Of a stretch of 32,046 nucleotides of DNA, positions 16,569-24,353 are shown in pieces. Source of the DNA: Flavobacteriaceae bacterium (GTDB lineage Bacteria; Bacteroidota; Bacteroidia; Flavobacteriales; Flavobacteriaceae). Every line of letters starts with the position of its first letter. Within the stretch, counting starts at the first letter, position 1. The stretch is taken from assembly GCA_019752245.1 (NCBI GenBank), contig JAIEMH010000249.1:1-32046 (forward strand), given 5' to 3'. A program made the position numbers and the translations under genes. The notes under the pieces are model-generated. The model searched no databases, was not told where the DNA came from, and saw nothing but the letters and a program-made list of their open reading frames with translations.

Positions 16569-17930
16569 ATGAATTATTCAGAAAATATATTAGGAACTAT
16601 TGGTAACACACCATTAGTAAAACTAAACAAAGTTGTTCAAGGAATTGATGCTTTAGTTCTAGCCAAAGTAGAAACCTTCAATCCAGGAAATTCTACCAAA
16701 GACAGAATGGCATTAAAAATGGTAGAAGATGCCGAAGCCGATGGAAGACTAAAGCCAGGAGGAACAATCATTGAAGGAACTTCTGGAAACACCGGAATGG
16801 GACTTGCTCTTGCTGCAATTGTAAAAGGATACAAATGTATTTTTGTAATTACCGACAAACAATCCAAAGAAAAAATGGATATTCTTCGTGCAGTTGGTGC
16901 AAAAGTAATAGTTTGTCCAACCGATGTTGAACCAACCGATGAACGTTCCTACTATTCAGTATCAAAACGATTAGGAACAGAAATTCCAAATTCTTGGTAT
17001 GTTAATCAATACGATAATCCATCCAATGCACAAGCGCATTACGAACAAACTGGTCCAGAAATTTGGGAACAAACAGACGGAAAAATAACCCATTTTGTGG
17101 TTGGAGTAGGAACAGGCGGAACAATTTCTGGTATCGGAAAATATTTAAAAGAAAAAAATCCAAACATAAAAATTTGGGGAATCGATACTTATGGTTCTGT
17201 ATTTAAAAAATACCACGAAACTGGAATTTTTGACGAAAACGAAATCTATTCTTATATAACCGAAGGAATTGGAGAAGATATTCTTCCTAAAAACGTAGAT
17301 TTCTCACTTATTGACGGTTTTACAAAAGTAACCGATAAAGATGCTGCAGTTTATACTCGTAAAATAGCTCTTGAAGAAGGAATATTTGTAGGTAATTCTG
17401 CTGGTTCATGCGTAAAAGGATTACACCAATTAAAAGAACATTTCACCAAAGATGATGTTGTTGTTGTCTTGTTTCACGATTCAGGAAGTCGTTATGTTGG
17501 TAAAATGTTTAACGACGATTGGATGCGAGAAAGAGGTTTTCTTGACGAGGAAATCACAAAAGCCGAAGATGTAATTAAAGATCACATCGATAAATCATTG
17601 GTTATTGTTCGTACAGAAGAATTAGTTTCTCACGCTATTGACAGAATGAGAAAATACAAAATATCTCAAATTCCAGTAATAGATATAACTGGTTTTGTGG
17701 GTTCAGTAGACGAATCTGATTTGTTTCAAAGTTATGTTTCAGATAAAAATGTAGCTGATAAACCTATCAAAGAAGTTATGGGAAAACCTTACCCAATTGT
17801 AAAATTAGGAACGCCAATTGAAGAAGTGTCCAAGTTATTTACCAAAGACAATCAAGCTGTTTTAGTAGATTTAGGTAACGGAAAACACCACATTATAACA
17901 AAATATGATATTATTGGTTCGATTAAGTAA
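16569..17930 (+). CDS. PLP-dependent cysteine synthase / cystathionine beta-synthase with CBS domains
   Basis: 453 residues from the ATG at 16569. The PLP fold-type II domain (about 1-320) shows GNTPLVKL, the PLP Schiff-base Lys in NPGNSTKDRMA (K44), the substrate loop EGTSGNTGMGLA and the phosphate-binding GVGTGGTISG. Two CBS motifs follow (about 335-453), a regulatory pair that binds adenosyl ligands in some relatives. The layout is that of cystathionine beta-synthase, condensing serine or an O-acyl-serine with homocysteine or sulfide. In Flavobacteriaceae it may serve as cysteine synthase; sequence alone does not decide. Usual family wording is PGGSVKDR; this branch has PGNSTKDR. Has its own promoter and terminator, so monocistronic. 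Confidence 0.9.
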   Translation: MNYSENILGTIGNTPLVKLNKVVQGIDALVLAKVETFNPGNSTKDRMALKMVEDAEADGRLKPGGTIIEGTSGNTGMGLALAAIVKGYKCIFVITDKQSKEKMDILRAVGAKVIVCPTDVEPTDERSYYSVSKRLGTEIPNSWYVNQYDNPSNAQAHYEQTGPEIWEQTDGKITHFVVGVGTGGTISGIGKYLKEKNPNIKIWGIDTYGSVFKKYHETGIFDENEIYSYITEGIGEDILPKNVDFSLIDGFTKVTDKDAAVYTRKIALEEGIFVGNSAGSCVKGLHQLKEHFTKDDVVVVLFHDSGSRYVGKMFNDDWMRERGFLDEEITKAEDVIKDHIDKSLVIVRTEELVSHAIDRMRKYKISQIPVIDITGFVGSVDESDLFQSYVSDKNVADKPIKEVMGKPYPIVKLGTPIEEVSKLFTKDNQAVLVDLGNGKHHIITKYDIIGSIK

Positions 17931-17943
17931 TAGTATAAATATA

Positions 17944-17982
17944 AAAAAAGAGTCAAGATTTATTTCTAGACTCTTTTTTCTT
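17944..17982. terminator. Bidirectional terminator between convergent genes
   Basis: AAAAAAGAGTC (17944-17954) pairs with GACTCTTTTTT (17969-17979). Its A-tract and T-tract serve both the CBS gene (plus) and the PNGase F-like gene (minus), whose stop is 11 nt away. Confidence 0.85.
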
Positions 17983-17993
17983 TCTGCTATATT

Positions 17994-19646
17994 CTAATTT
18001 CCAATCAAAACACCCGAAACATTCCAAGAGCTAAAACTAGTTCCTTCATTTGCTCCTTGCGGAATTTTTACCTGAAGTGTATGATTTCCTGCTTTCAAAT
18101 CGCCCAAATCAATATAAACTGGATTAGTAATCATTCCAGGACACCAATTCGAACGACTGTAATCAGAAGATGATAATCCGTTAGAAAAATTCCCAGATGC
18201 TGGATTGTACAACCTATAAGAACCGCAATCTTCTCGCCAAGGTGTAAAATGAAACACTTCTTTTTCGTCTAAGTAAAGTGTGTTTTGCTTCGGCACAAAC
18301 TCATCACCATTTTCCCAACCGCCGTGACCAGTAGTGATATATCGAAGTTTAGCATTTTTTAAATCTGTAGTCAAACGAAAATTCACAACCAAACCTTTAT
18401 CAGAATTAAATAAAGTGCCATATTCTTGTCCGGCCATTTCCATAACATTGGTCGAATTGAACAGCGAAATTGCCGTAGCAGATTTAGCAACAGCATTTTC
18501 TTCTTCAGGATGAATAGTGATGTTTACACTCACTTTGTGTCCGCCTTTATCATAATTTCCAATGAACGTTCCAATGTAAACTTCACGGTTATTTAACGCC
18601 GAGGTCAACTCGGAAATGTCTTGACGGTAATTCACACGTTCTTCCCAAACCTTATCTTTCTGTTGTAAATTGTTATACTGTTTTATTCCAAATGGTGTAA
18701 AAAAGCGCATCAACTCAATAAGTGGTTCATAATTTTCAGCAGTTACAATTCCTTGATACTGTTTTCCATTTCCGTTGTTATAGATAGGAAGTGATTTTAT
18801 TCCGTTTTGCAAACCATCCATAAAAGATAATTTTTTATCCATCGGAATCATAAAAACCGATCCTGTTCTGTCATAAGCATCACCGTTAGATTGTTCAGTA
18901 ACATCAATAAAAACTTGACTTCCTTTGGCAATAGTCGGAATTTTTACTTTCTTTACAATAACGGTTCCGTTTGCAAATCTCAAAATACTGTCATTAGATT
19001 TAGAAGCGTCTGAAAAATTTATAATTTCCTCTTTAAAAATCGAAACGGTTGTGAACCTACTTTTCCAAAGTAAATCTCTGTAAGTCAATATATCAGAAAC
19101 TTTTGAAGCTTCAATTTTTAAAACCGGAAATTGTTTTACTTTTTCAACTTTAGTAGCACTAACTACAAAATTGCCATTGCGAACCGTTTCTAAAACCAAT
19201 CCTAAATTTTGACCAAGAATTGATGGTGCGCCTTTTATTTTCAAATCGTTGGTGTACCACAATTCAATAGTATTGGAGTTGATAATTGTTTTTGCTTTTT
19301 TACAATTGTAACCTAATATTTTTTTGGTTTCAACAAGAAGTTCAAAATGTTGTTTGCCAATAGAAATACTGTCTTTTGTAGCAATAGTCTTTGAAGCACT
19401 CAAATTGGCAATTTGAAAATAGTTGGAGGTACTAATAAGCGTTTGCTCATAAGGAAATTTGGCTTTACTAGCCATTACAGATTCCGAGGTAATTATAGAT
19501 TGTTTTTCGTTTGAAAATACAAAAATTAAATCCTGATCTTCAATCAATTTTCCGTTAGAACTTTTGCTGTAAGTAATTTTATAATTGGTTTGACCAAAGC
19601 TCACCAAAGAAAGTAATACAAGTGCAACACAAAAACATTTTTTCAT
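17994..19646 (-). CDS. Secreted GLPGLI-like / PNGase F-like fusion protein
   Basis: 550 residues from the ATG at 19646; an upstream TTG at 19667 lies in the predicted promoter. Signal peptide MKKCFCVALVLLSLVSFGQ. Residues about 20-215 resemble the GLPGLI envelope family (ILGYNCKKAKT, then a degenerate IELWYTNDLKIKGAPSILG). The rest resembles peptide-N4-(N-acetyl-beta-glucosaminyl)asparagine amidase F, with NGDAYDRTGSVF near 254-265 and C-terminal SRSNWCPGMITNPVYIDLGDL. By hand alignment D259 matches catalytic D60 of PNGase F and E449 (GDEF) matches E206, but E118 appears replaced by G359 (VYIGTF). So it may remove N-glycans, or bind glycoprotein with reduced or altered activity. Stands alone on the minus strand, divergent from the exonuclease gene. 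Confidence 0.8.
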   Translation of the reverse strand: MKKCFCVALVLLSLVSFGQTNYKITYSKSSNGKLIEDQDLIFVFSNEKQSIITSESVMASKAKFPYEQTLISTSNYFQIANLSASKTIATKDSISIGKQHFELLVETKKILGYNCKKAKTIINSNTIELWYTNDLKIKGAPSILGQNLGLVLETVRNGNFVVSATKVEKVKQFPVLKIEASKVSDILTYRDLLWKSRFTTVSIFKEEIINFSDASKSNDSILRFANGTVIVKKVKIPTIAKGSQVFIDVTEQSNGDAYDRTGSVFMIPMDKKLSFMDGLQNGIKSLPIYNNGNGKQYQGIVTAENYEPLIELMRFFTPFGIKQYNNLQQKDKVWEERVNYRQDISELTSALNNREVYIGTFIGNYDKGGHKVSVNITIHPEEENAVAKSATAISLFNSTNVMEMAGQEYGTLFNSDKGLVVNFRLTTDLKNAKLRYITTGHGGWENGDEFVPKQNTLYLDEKEVFHFTPWREDCGSYRLYNPASGNFSNGLSSSDYSRSNWCPGMITNPVYIDLGDLKAGNHTLQVKIPQGANEGTSFSSWNVSGVLIGN

Positions 19647-19664
19647 TTGAAGTATATTAATAAG

Positions 19665-19672
19665 CAAATATA
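19665..19672 (-). promoter_or_regulatory. -7 promoter box of the PNGase F-like gene
   Basis: TATATTTG on the minus strand, a perfect TAnnTTTG, 18 nt before the chosen ATG at 19646. A clear -33 TTG is not seen. Confidence 0.55.
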
Positions 19673-19735
19673 CTATTTTTAAAAATTTGATTTTAGAATT
19701 TAAGTTTTGTAAATTGCATCAAATAAAAAATAAAA

Positions 19736-20224
19736 ATGACATTCACCGCGATAGATTTTGAAACCGCAACAGGACATCCAGAAAGTGTTTGCGCAGTTGG
19801 GATAGTGACCGTAAACGACGGAATAATTACCGATGAATTTCACACTTTAATTCAACCGCCAAATAACGAATATTGGTACAGAAATATTATGGTTCATGGC
19901 ATAAAACCTATTGAGACGTTAAACGAAAAAACATTTGATAGTGTTTTTCCAGAAATTCAAAAACGACTGTTCGGAAGAAAAATTGTAGCACACAACGAAG
20001 TTTTTGATAGAAATGTCTTGATGAAAACAATGAAATATTACGGTTTATATTACGACGAACTAGAAATTCCGATGCGTTGGGAATGCACTTGTAAAATATA
20101 TCGCGCCAAAGGTTATAAACCTGCAAATCTTAAAAATTGTGCTGATTTAAACAACATTCAACTCAATCATCACGAAGCATTGTCTGATGCTAGAGCTTGT
20201 GCAAAATTGTACATGTTGCGATAA
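19736..20224 (+). CDS. 3'-5' exonuclease, DnaQ/DEDDh family
   Basis: 162 residues, a single RNase T/DnaQ-type domain. All three exonuclease motifs are visible: Exo I FTAIDFETATG (D8, E10), Exo II VAHNEVFDRNVL, and Exo III with HHEALSDARACAKL, where His and Asp make it the DEDDh class. It has no polymerase, GIY-YIG or other fused domain, so it is a stand-alone exonuclease rather than the Pol III proofreading subunit; substrate (DNA repair intermediates or RNA) is not determined. The following DUF2851 gene starts 34 nt after its stop. Confidence 0.92.
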   Translation: MTFTAIDFETATGHPESVCAVGIVTVNDGIITDEFHTLIQPPNNEYWYRNIMVHGIKPIETLNEKTFDSVFPEIQKRLFGRKIVAHNEVFDRNVLMKTMKYYGLYYDELEIPMRWECTCKIYRAKGYKPANLKNCADLNNIQLNHHEALSDARACAKLYMLR

Positions 20225-20257
20225 TTTATTACATTCGTTTTATATACATTTTTTTAT

Positions 20258-21529
20258 ATGAAAGAAGATTTTATCCATTATGTTTGGCAGTTCAAAAAGT
20301 TTGATTTTTCTAATTTAAAAACTACCCAAGGCGAAAACTTAACGATAATTAATTCGGGCAATTATTTGCAACTTGCTGGTCCTGATTTTTTTAATGCCCA
20401 AATAGTTTTGGATAATCAAAAGTGGGCAGGAAATGTAGAAATTCATATAAAATCTTCCGATTGGTATGTGCATCATCATGAAAAGGATACCACTTACGAC
20501 AGCGTAATACTTCATGTGGTTTGGGATCATGACACGCCAATTTTCAGAAAAGACAACACCGAAATCCCAGTTCTCGAGATTAAAAACTATGTTTATAAGT
20601 CGGAACTCGCTAAATACCAATCGTTAACAGCGCAGAAATCTTGGATATTTTGTGAAAATCAAATTAAAGATGTGCCTAATTTTGTGCTTTCCAATTGGCA
20701 AGAACGATTGTTTTTTGAGCGATTAGAACGAAAAGCTCAGCCTATCGAACAATTGCTTCAAGAAACAGAAAACGATTGGGAATCTGTTTTGTTTTCTATG
20801 CTTGCCAAAAATTTTGGGTTGAATACCAATGGCGAAATGTTTTTAAAAGTAGCCAAATCCATTACGTTTTCGCTTATTCGAAAAGAAGCTTTAGAGGTAA
20901 TGTATCTTGAGGCATTACTGTTTGGACAGGCCAATATGCTTCCAGAAAACGCAGAAGATAATTATCCAAAAGAATTAAAATCGTGGTACGATTATATTGC
21001 TTTAAAATACAAATTAGAAAAACCAACAATAGATCCAATTCAGTTTTTCAAACATCGACCAGATAATTTTCCTACTATAAGATTGGCACAATTGGCAATG
21101 TTATATCATTTGCATCGCAATTTATTTTCTAAAATCATAAGTGCAAATTCAATTCAAGAAATCTATGAAATCTTTAATTTGTCGGTAAGTGATTATTGGA
21201 AAACACATTACAATTTTGACAAATCAAGTCCTAAAAAAGAAAAATCGTTGTCTAAATCATTTATAGATTTGGTTTTAATAAATACAATTATTCCAATTCA
21301 ATTTGCTTACGCCAAAAGTCTAGGTAAAGAAATTTCAGAATCGTTAATAGATTTATTGTCAAATATTCCAGCCGAGAAAAACGCCATAATCGAAAAGTTT
21401 ACTACATTTGGTATTAAATCTAAAAATGCTTTTGAATCGCAAGCAGTATTGCAACTTAAAAATGAATATTGTAACCATAAAAAATGTTTACAATGTGCCG
21501 TCGGATTAGAACTTTTAAAAGATAATTGA
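20258..21529 (+). CDS. DUF2851 family protein
   Basis: 423 residues, no signal peptide or membrane helix, so cytosolic. The start, MKEDFIHYVWQFKKFDFSNL, and the early AGPDFFNAQIVLDNQKWAGN and SDWYVHHHEKDTTYDSVILH blocks are what I recognise as DUF2851, a Bacteroidota family of unknown role; the His/Asp-rich stretch near residues 70-90 may bind metal. The C-terminus carries YCNHKKCLQCAVG with three clustered Cys, a possible zinc or iron-sulfur site. The stop overlaps the next start (TGATG), so it is translationally coupled to the PspC-domain gene. Confidence 0.85.
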   Translation: MKEDFIHYVWQFKKFDFSNLKTTQGENLTIINSGNYLQLAGPDFFNAQIVLDNQKWAGNVEIHIKSSDWYVHHHEKDTTYDSVILHVVWDHDTPIFRKDNTEIPVLEIKNYVYKSELAKYQSLTAQKSWIFCENQIKDVPNFVLSNWQERLFFERLERKAQPIEQLLQETENDWESVLFSMLAKNFGLNTNGEMFLKVAKSITFSLIRKEALEVMYLEALLFGQANMLPENAEDNYPKELKSWYDYIALKYKLEKPTIDPIQFFKHRPDNFPTIRLAQLAMLYHLHRNLFSKIISANSIQEIYEIFNLSVSDYWKTHYNFDKSSPKKEKSLSKSFIDLVLINTIIPIQFAYAKSLGKEISESLIDLLSNIPAEKNAIIEKFTTFGIKSKNAFESQAVLQLKNEYCNHKKCLQCAVGLELLKDN

Positions 21530-21750
21530 TGATAACTAATATACGCTACTTTTTTGAAAAACATGGGTTTCATGTTTCGTCACGACTTGCAGATAGGCTA
21601 GGTATGCGGGCCACGAGTGTTAGGTTATTTTTTATTTATATATCATTTGTAACTGTTGGTTTGGGCTTTGGTTTTTACCTTACACTAGCTTTCTGGATAA
21701 AACTTAAAGATTTAGTTAGAGCCAAACGAACATCTGTTTTCGATTTGTAA
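21529..21750 (+). CDS. Small PspC-domain membrane protein
   Basis: 73 residues from the ATG at 21529, whose A is also the last base of the preceding TGA stop. The alternative TTG at 21526 is unnecessary. The N-terminal part (HVSSRLADRLGMRATSVRLFFIY) matches the PspC fold seen in the phage-shock protein C family; one membrane helix covers about 37-57 (FVTVGLGFGFYLTLAFW). PspC proteins sense or counter membrane stress in other bacteria, but no Psp partner is present here and the pairing with DUF2851 is what stands out. Inner-membrane protein. Confidence 0.8.
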   Translation: MITNIRYFFEKHGFHVSSRLADRLGMRATSVRLFFIYISFVTVGLGFGFYLTLAFWIKLKDLVRAKRTSVFDL

Positions 21751-21772
21751 TAATTTTTGAAATGGTTTTAAA

Positions 21773-22666
21773 ATGATAGAAAAAGACGACATAAAATCCT
21801 TCTTTAATTTTTCTAAAGACCAACAAAAAGGAATTCTCTTTTTGTTTCTTATTATCATTGGTTTACAAGTTGGATATTATTTTATCGACTTCAATCCTGT
21901 CCATAAACCATCTCCAAAAGAACAAAATTGGCTTTCACTTCAAAGCACAATTGATAATTTAAAACTTCAAAAACACGAAGCCAGTTATAAAATGTATCCG
22001 TTCAATCCCAATTTTATAACCGATTTTAAAGGATATAAACTAGGAATGAAAGTAGAAGAAATAGATAGATTGCTGGCTTTTAGAAAACAAGGAAAATTTG
22101 CCAATTCACCAGAAGAATTTCAAAAGGTTACCGGAATTTCAGATTCGCTTTTAAATGCCATAGCTCCATTTTTCAAATTTCCAGATTGGGTCAATAAAAA
22201 GAATCAAGGTAATTACCAAAATTCCTATGCAAAATCCAATTGGAAAGAGTTTCCAAAGAAAGAAGCCCTGAAAGTTTTAGATATCAATCAAGCTACCAAA
22301 GAAGATTTGATGAAGGTTTATGGAATTGGTGATGCTATCTCTGACAGAATTTTAGCCCAAAAAGATACCTACGGCGGTTTTGTTTCTATGGAACAAATGA
22401 ATGAAATTTGGGGTTTGTCGCCAGAAGTTATTTCCAATCTTAATAAATATTTTAAAATCAATTCACTTCCACAAATTAAAAAAATCAATATCAACAATGC
22501 TTCTATCAAGGAATTAGGACAGTTTCCTTACTTCAAATACCCGATTTCTAAAAATATAGTTACCTATAGAAGTATGAATGGAGATTTAAAAATTGAGGAT
22601 TTAGCAAATATTAAAGCTTTTCCTGTTGATAAAGTAAAAATAATTGTCTTATATTTGGAATTCTAA
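21773..22666 (+). CDS. Membrane-anchored helix-hairpin-helix (ComEA-like) protein
   Basis: 297 residues. A short cytosolic head is followed by one transmembrane helix at about 23-41 (GILFLFLIIIGLQVGYYFI). Then come three helix-hairpin-helix-like units: about 85-135 (MKVEEIDRLLAFRKQGKF), about 165-225 (LDINQATKEDLMKVYGIGDA, the clearest ComEA-type match) and about 235-297 (ININNASIKELGQFPYF). Such proteins bind DNA without sequence specificity. A role in DNA uptake is possible but many Bacteroidota carry HhH proteins with no shown competence function. Starts 22 nt after the PspC gene, on the same strand, likely the same operon. Confidence 0.88.
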   Translation: MIEKDDIKSFFNFSKDQQKGILFLFLIIIGLQVGYYFIDFNPVHKPSPKEQNWLSLQSTIDNLKLQKHEASYKMYPFNPNFITDFKGYKLGMKVEEIDRLLAFRKQGKFANSPEEFQKVTGISDSLLNAIAPFFKFPDWVNKKNQGNYQNSYAKSNWKEFPKKEALKVLDINQATKEDLMKVYGIGDAISDRILAQKDTYGGFVSMEQMNEIWGLSPEVISNLNKYFKINSLPQIKKININNASIKELGQFPYFKYPISKNIVTYRSMNGDLKIEDLANIKAFPVDKVKIIVLYLEF

Positions 22667-22784
22667 AAAATAGATCAAAAATTAAGCGTAATTTATATGA
22701 AATCACCAATGTTAATATTCTTGCGAAAGCAAATTATATTATAGAAAGTGATATATTAGGTTGCTGCTAAAATAAAATTTACAT

Positions 22785-23954
22785 ATGAATTCATTATATT
22801 TCACAGAAGAGCACGAATCGTTTAGAAAAAGTTTACAAGATTTTTTACAAAAAGAAGTAGTACCACACATTGAAAAATGGGAAAAAACTGGTACAATAGA
22901 ACGCTTTATTTGGAAAAAATTTGGTGAAATGGGCTTTTTTGGTATCAACTATCCTGAAGCTTATGGTGGTTTAAACTTAGATTTGTTTTACACTGTAGTC
23001 TTTTTAGAAGAACTTCAAAAAATAAAATCTTCTGGTTTCGCTGCTGCAATGTGGGCACATGCATATCTTGCAATGACGCACTTAAATGCTGAAGGTGACG
23101 AAAGAATTAAACAAGATTATTTAGCGCCAAGTATATCTGGTGATAAAATAGGTGGTTTGTGTATTACAGAGCCTTTTGGAGGTAGTGATGTTGCCGGAAT
23201 GAGAACAACTGCTATTAAAAAAGGAGATAAATATATCATTAACGGTTCCAAAACATTTATTACCAATGGAGTTTATGCCGATTACTATGTAGTGGCCGCT
23301 AAAACTAGTCCAGATTTAGGGAATAAAGGAATTAGTATTTTTTTAATGGATACTAATCTAAAAGGAATTTCAGCTACAAAATTAGATAAACTAGGTTGGA
23401 GAGCATCCGATACAGCTGAAATTGCATTTGATAATGTAGAAATTCCAGAAGAAAATTTAATGGGTGAAGAAGGAAAAGGGTTTCCTTATATCATGCAACA
23501 TTTTGCTTTAGAGCGATTAATTATGGCTATAAATGCGCATGCAAGAGCTGAATATGCAATTGACTATACTATTGATTACATGTCGCAACGCGAGGCATTT
23601 GGTACTAAAATCAATAGATTCCAAGCATTAAGACACACAATGGTTGATCATGCAACTGAAGTTGAACATTGTAAAGTTTTCAATTATGCAGCTGTAGCAA
23701 GATTAAATCAAGGTGAGTATGTTGTTAAAGAAGCTACAATGGCTAAATTAAAATCTACTAAAGTAGCCGACGAAACTATTTATAGTTGTTTACAAATGTT
23801 GGGTGGTTATGGCTATATGGAAGAATACCCATTAGCGCGATTATTGAGAGATAGTCGTTTAGGTCCAATTGGTGGAGGTACTTCTGAAATTTTGAGAGAG
23901 ATTTTGTCAAAAATGATAATTGACAAACAAAATTATCAGCCAGCTGTGAAATAA
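22785..23954 (+). CDS. Acyl-CoA dehydrogenase family protein
   Basis: 389 residues, cytosolic FAD enzyme that oxidises acyl-CoA to the trans-2-enoyl-CoA. The family pattern is complete: N-terminal helical domain, LCITEPFGGSDVAGMRT beta-domain signature, KTFITNG, and the C-terminal helical domain with MLGGYGYMEEYPLARLLRD. At the place where medium-chain enzymes carry the catalytic Glu (E in EGTSQ) this protein has G364 (GGGTSE). The base is therefore probably E243 in FALERLIMAI, the helix-G position used by isovaleryl-CoA and long-chain acyl-CoA dehydrogenases. This hints at a branched or long-chain substrate. No beta-oxidation partners lie next to it; a 118-bp gap with no clear promoter precedes it. 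Confidence 0.92.
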   Translation: MNSLYFTEEHESFRKSLQDFLQKEVVPHIEKWEKTGTIERFIWKKFGEMGFFGINYPEAYGGLNLDLFYTVVFLEELQKIKSSGFAAAMWAHAYLAMTHLNAEGDERIKQDYLAPSISGDKIGGLCITEPFGGSDVAGMRTTAIKKGDKYIINGSKTFITNGVYADYYVVAAKTSPDLGNKGISIFLMDTNLKGISATKLDKLGWRASDTAEIAFDNVEIPEENLMGEEGKGFPYIMQHFALERLIMAINAHARAEYAIDYTIDYMSQREAFGTKINRFQALRHTMVDHATEVEHCKVFNYAAVARLNQGEYVVKEATMAKLKSTKVADETIYSCLQMLGGYGYMEEYPLARLLRDSRLGPIGGGTSEILREILSKMIIDKQNYQPAVK

Positions 23955-23981
23955 TTCATGATTCATAATTCATAATTCAAA
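23954..23981 (+). repeat. Four tandem 7-bp repeats
   Basis: ATTCATG, ATTCATA, ATTCATA and ATTCAAA follow each other without gap, starting at the last base of the acyl-CoA dehydrogenase stop codon and ending 8 bp before the rpsU -7 box. Confidence 0.7.
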
Positions 23982-23989
23982 ATAATTAC

Positions 23990-23997
23990 TACTTTTG
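23990..23997 (+). promoter_or_regulatory. -7 promoter box of rpsU
   Basis: TACTTTTG, a perfect TAnnTTTG, 29 nt before the rpsU ATG. The -33 region coincides with the 7-bp tandem repeats, without a TTG. Confidence 0.6.
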
Positions 23998-24010
23998 CAC
24001 CCTTAACGAG

Positions 24011-24018
24011 AGGAGGTG
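24011..24018 (+). promoter_or_regulatory. Perfect Shine-Dalgarno before rpsU
   Basis: AGGAGGTG ends 8 nt before the ATG at 24027 and is fully complementary to the usual 16S rRNA 3' end. The other starts I checked in this window have A/T-rich leaders without such a sequence. In Flavobacterium, bS21 helps to hide the anti-Shine-Dalgarno in the ribosome, and a strong site before rpsU is thought to allow feedback control. Confidence 0.9.
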
Positions 24019-24026
24019 TCTATATT

Positions 24027-24221
24027 ATGTTAATTATACCAATTAAAGACGGAGAAAATATCGATAGAGCATTAAAGCGCTATAAAAGAAAATTTGATAA
24101 AACAGGAACTGTTCGCCAGTTACGTGCACGTCAAGCTTTCATCAAACCTTCTGTATCTAATAGAATGAAATTCCAAAAAGCGGCTTACATTCAAAACATG
24201 AAAGACGGTTTAGAAAATTAA
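24027..24221 (+). CDS. rpsU: 30S ribosomal protein bS21
   Basis: 64 residues: MLIIPIKDGENIDRALKRYK, then KRKFDKTGTVRQLRARQAF and a basic tail, the full length of bS21 in Bacteroidota. Binds the 16S rRNA 3' region on the small subunit platform. In Flavobacterium johnsoniae bS21, bS18 and bS6 occlude the 3' tail and so explain the lack of Shine-Dalgarno dependence; this gene's own perfect Shine-Dalgarno fits a model in which ribosomes lacking bS21 translate rpsU preferentially. It has its own promoter and a long terminator before xerC, so it is probably expressed alone at high level. Confidence 0.97.
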   Translation: MLIIPIKDGENIDRALKRYKRKFDKTGTVRQLRARQAFIKPSVSNRMKFQKAAYIQNMKDGLEN

Positions 24222-24244
24222 TACTTAATTTTTCAAAAGATACT

Positions 24245-24294
24245 AATCGTTAGTAATTAAAGTTTCTTAACTTTGTTACTAACGATTTTTTTTA
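24245..24294 (+). terminator. Extended intrinsic terminator of rpsU
   Basis: AATCGTTAGTAA (24245-24256) pairs with TTACTAACGATT (24276-24287), with an inner AAAGTT/AACTTT stem (24259-24264, 24269-24274) and a T-tract to 24292. An unusually long two-tier hairpin for this window. Confidence 0.85.
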
Positions 24295-24353
24295 TGTCTT
24301 AATTTAATGGCGTCAAGCATCAAACTCAATCTTTATGTTAATTATTTAAAGCA

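Noticed and set aside
9407..19646. Polysaccharide or glycoprotein utilisation locus joining SusC/SusD and the PNGase F-like gene
   Set aside because: The PNGase F-like gene is on the other strand, 3.7 kb away, behind several terminators and a porin and an amino acid gene.
22721..22732. TTGC-GAAA-GCAA tetraloop hairpin before the acyl-CoA dehydrogenase gene
   Set aside because: Only 4 bp, no T-tract, no second copy and no conserved context; could be chance in AT-rich sequence.
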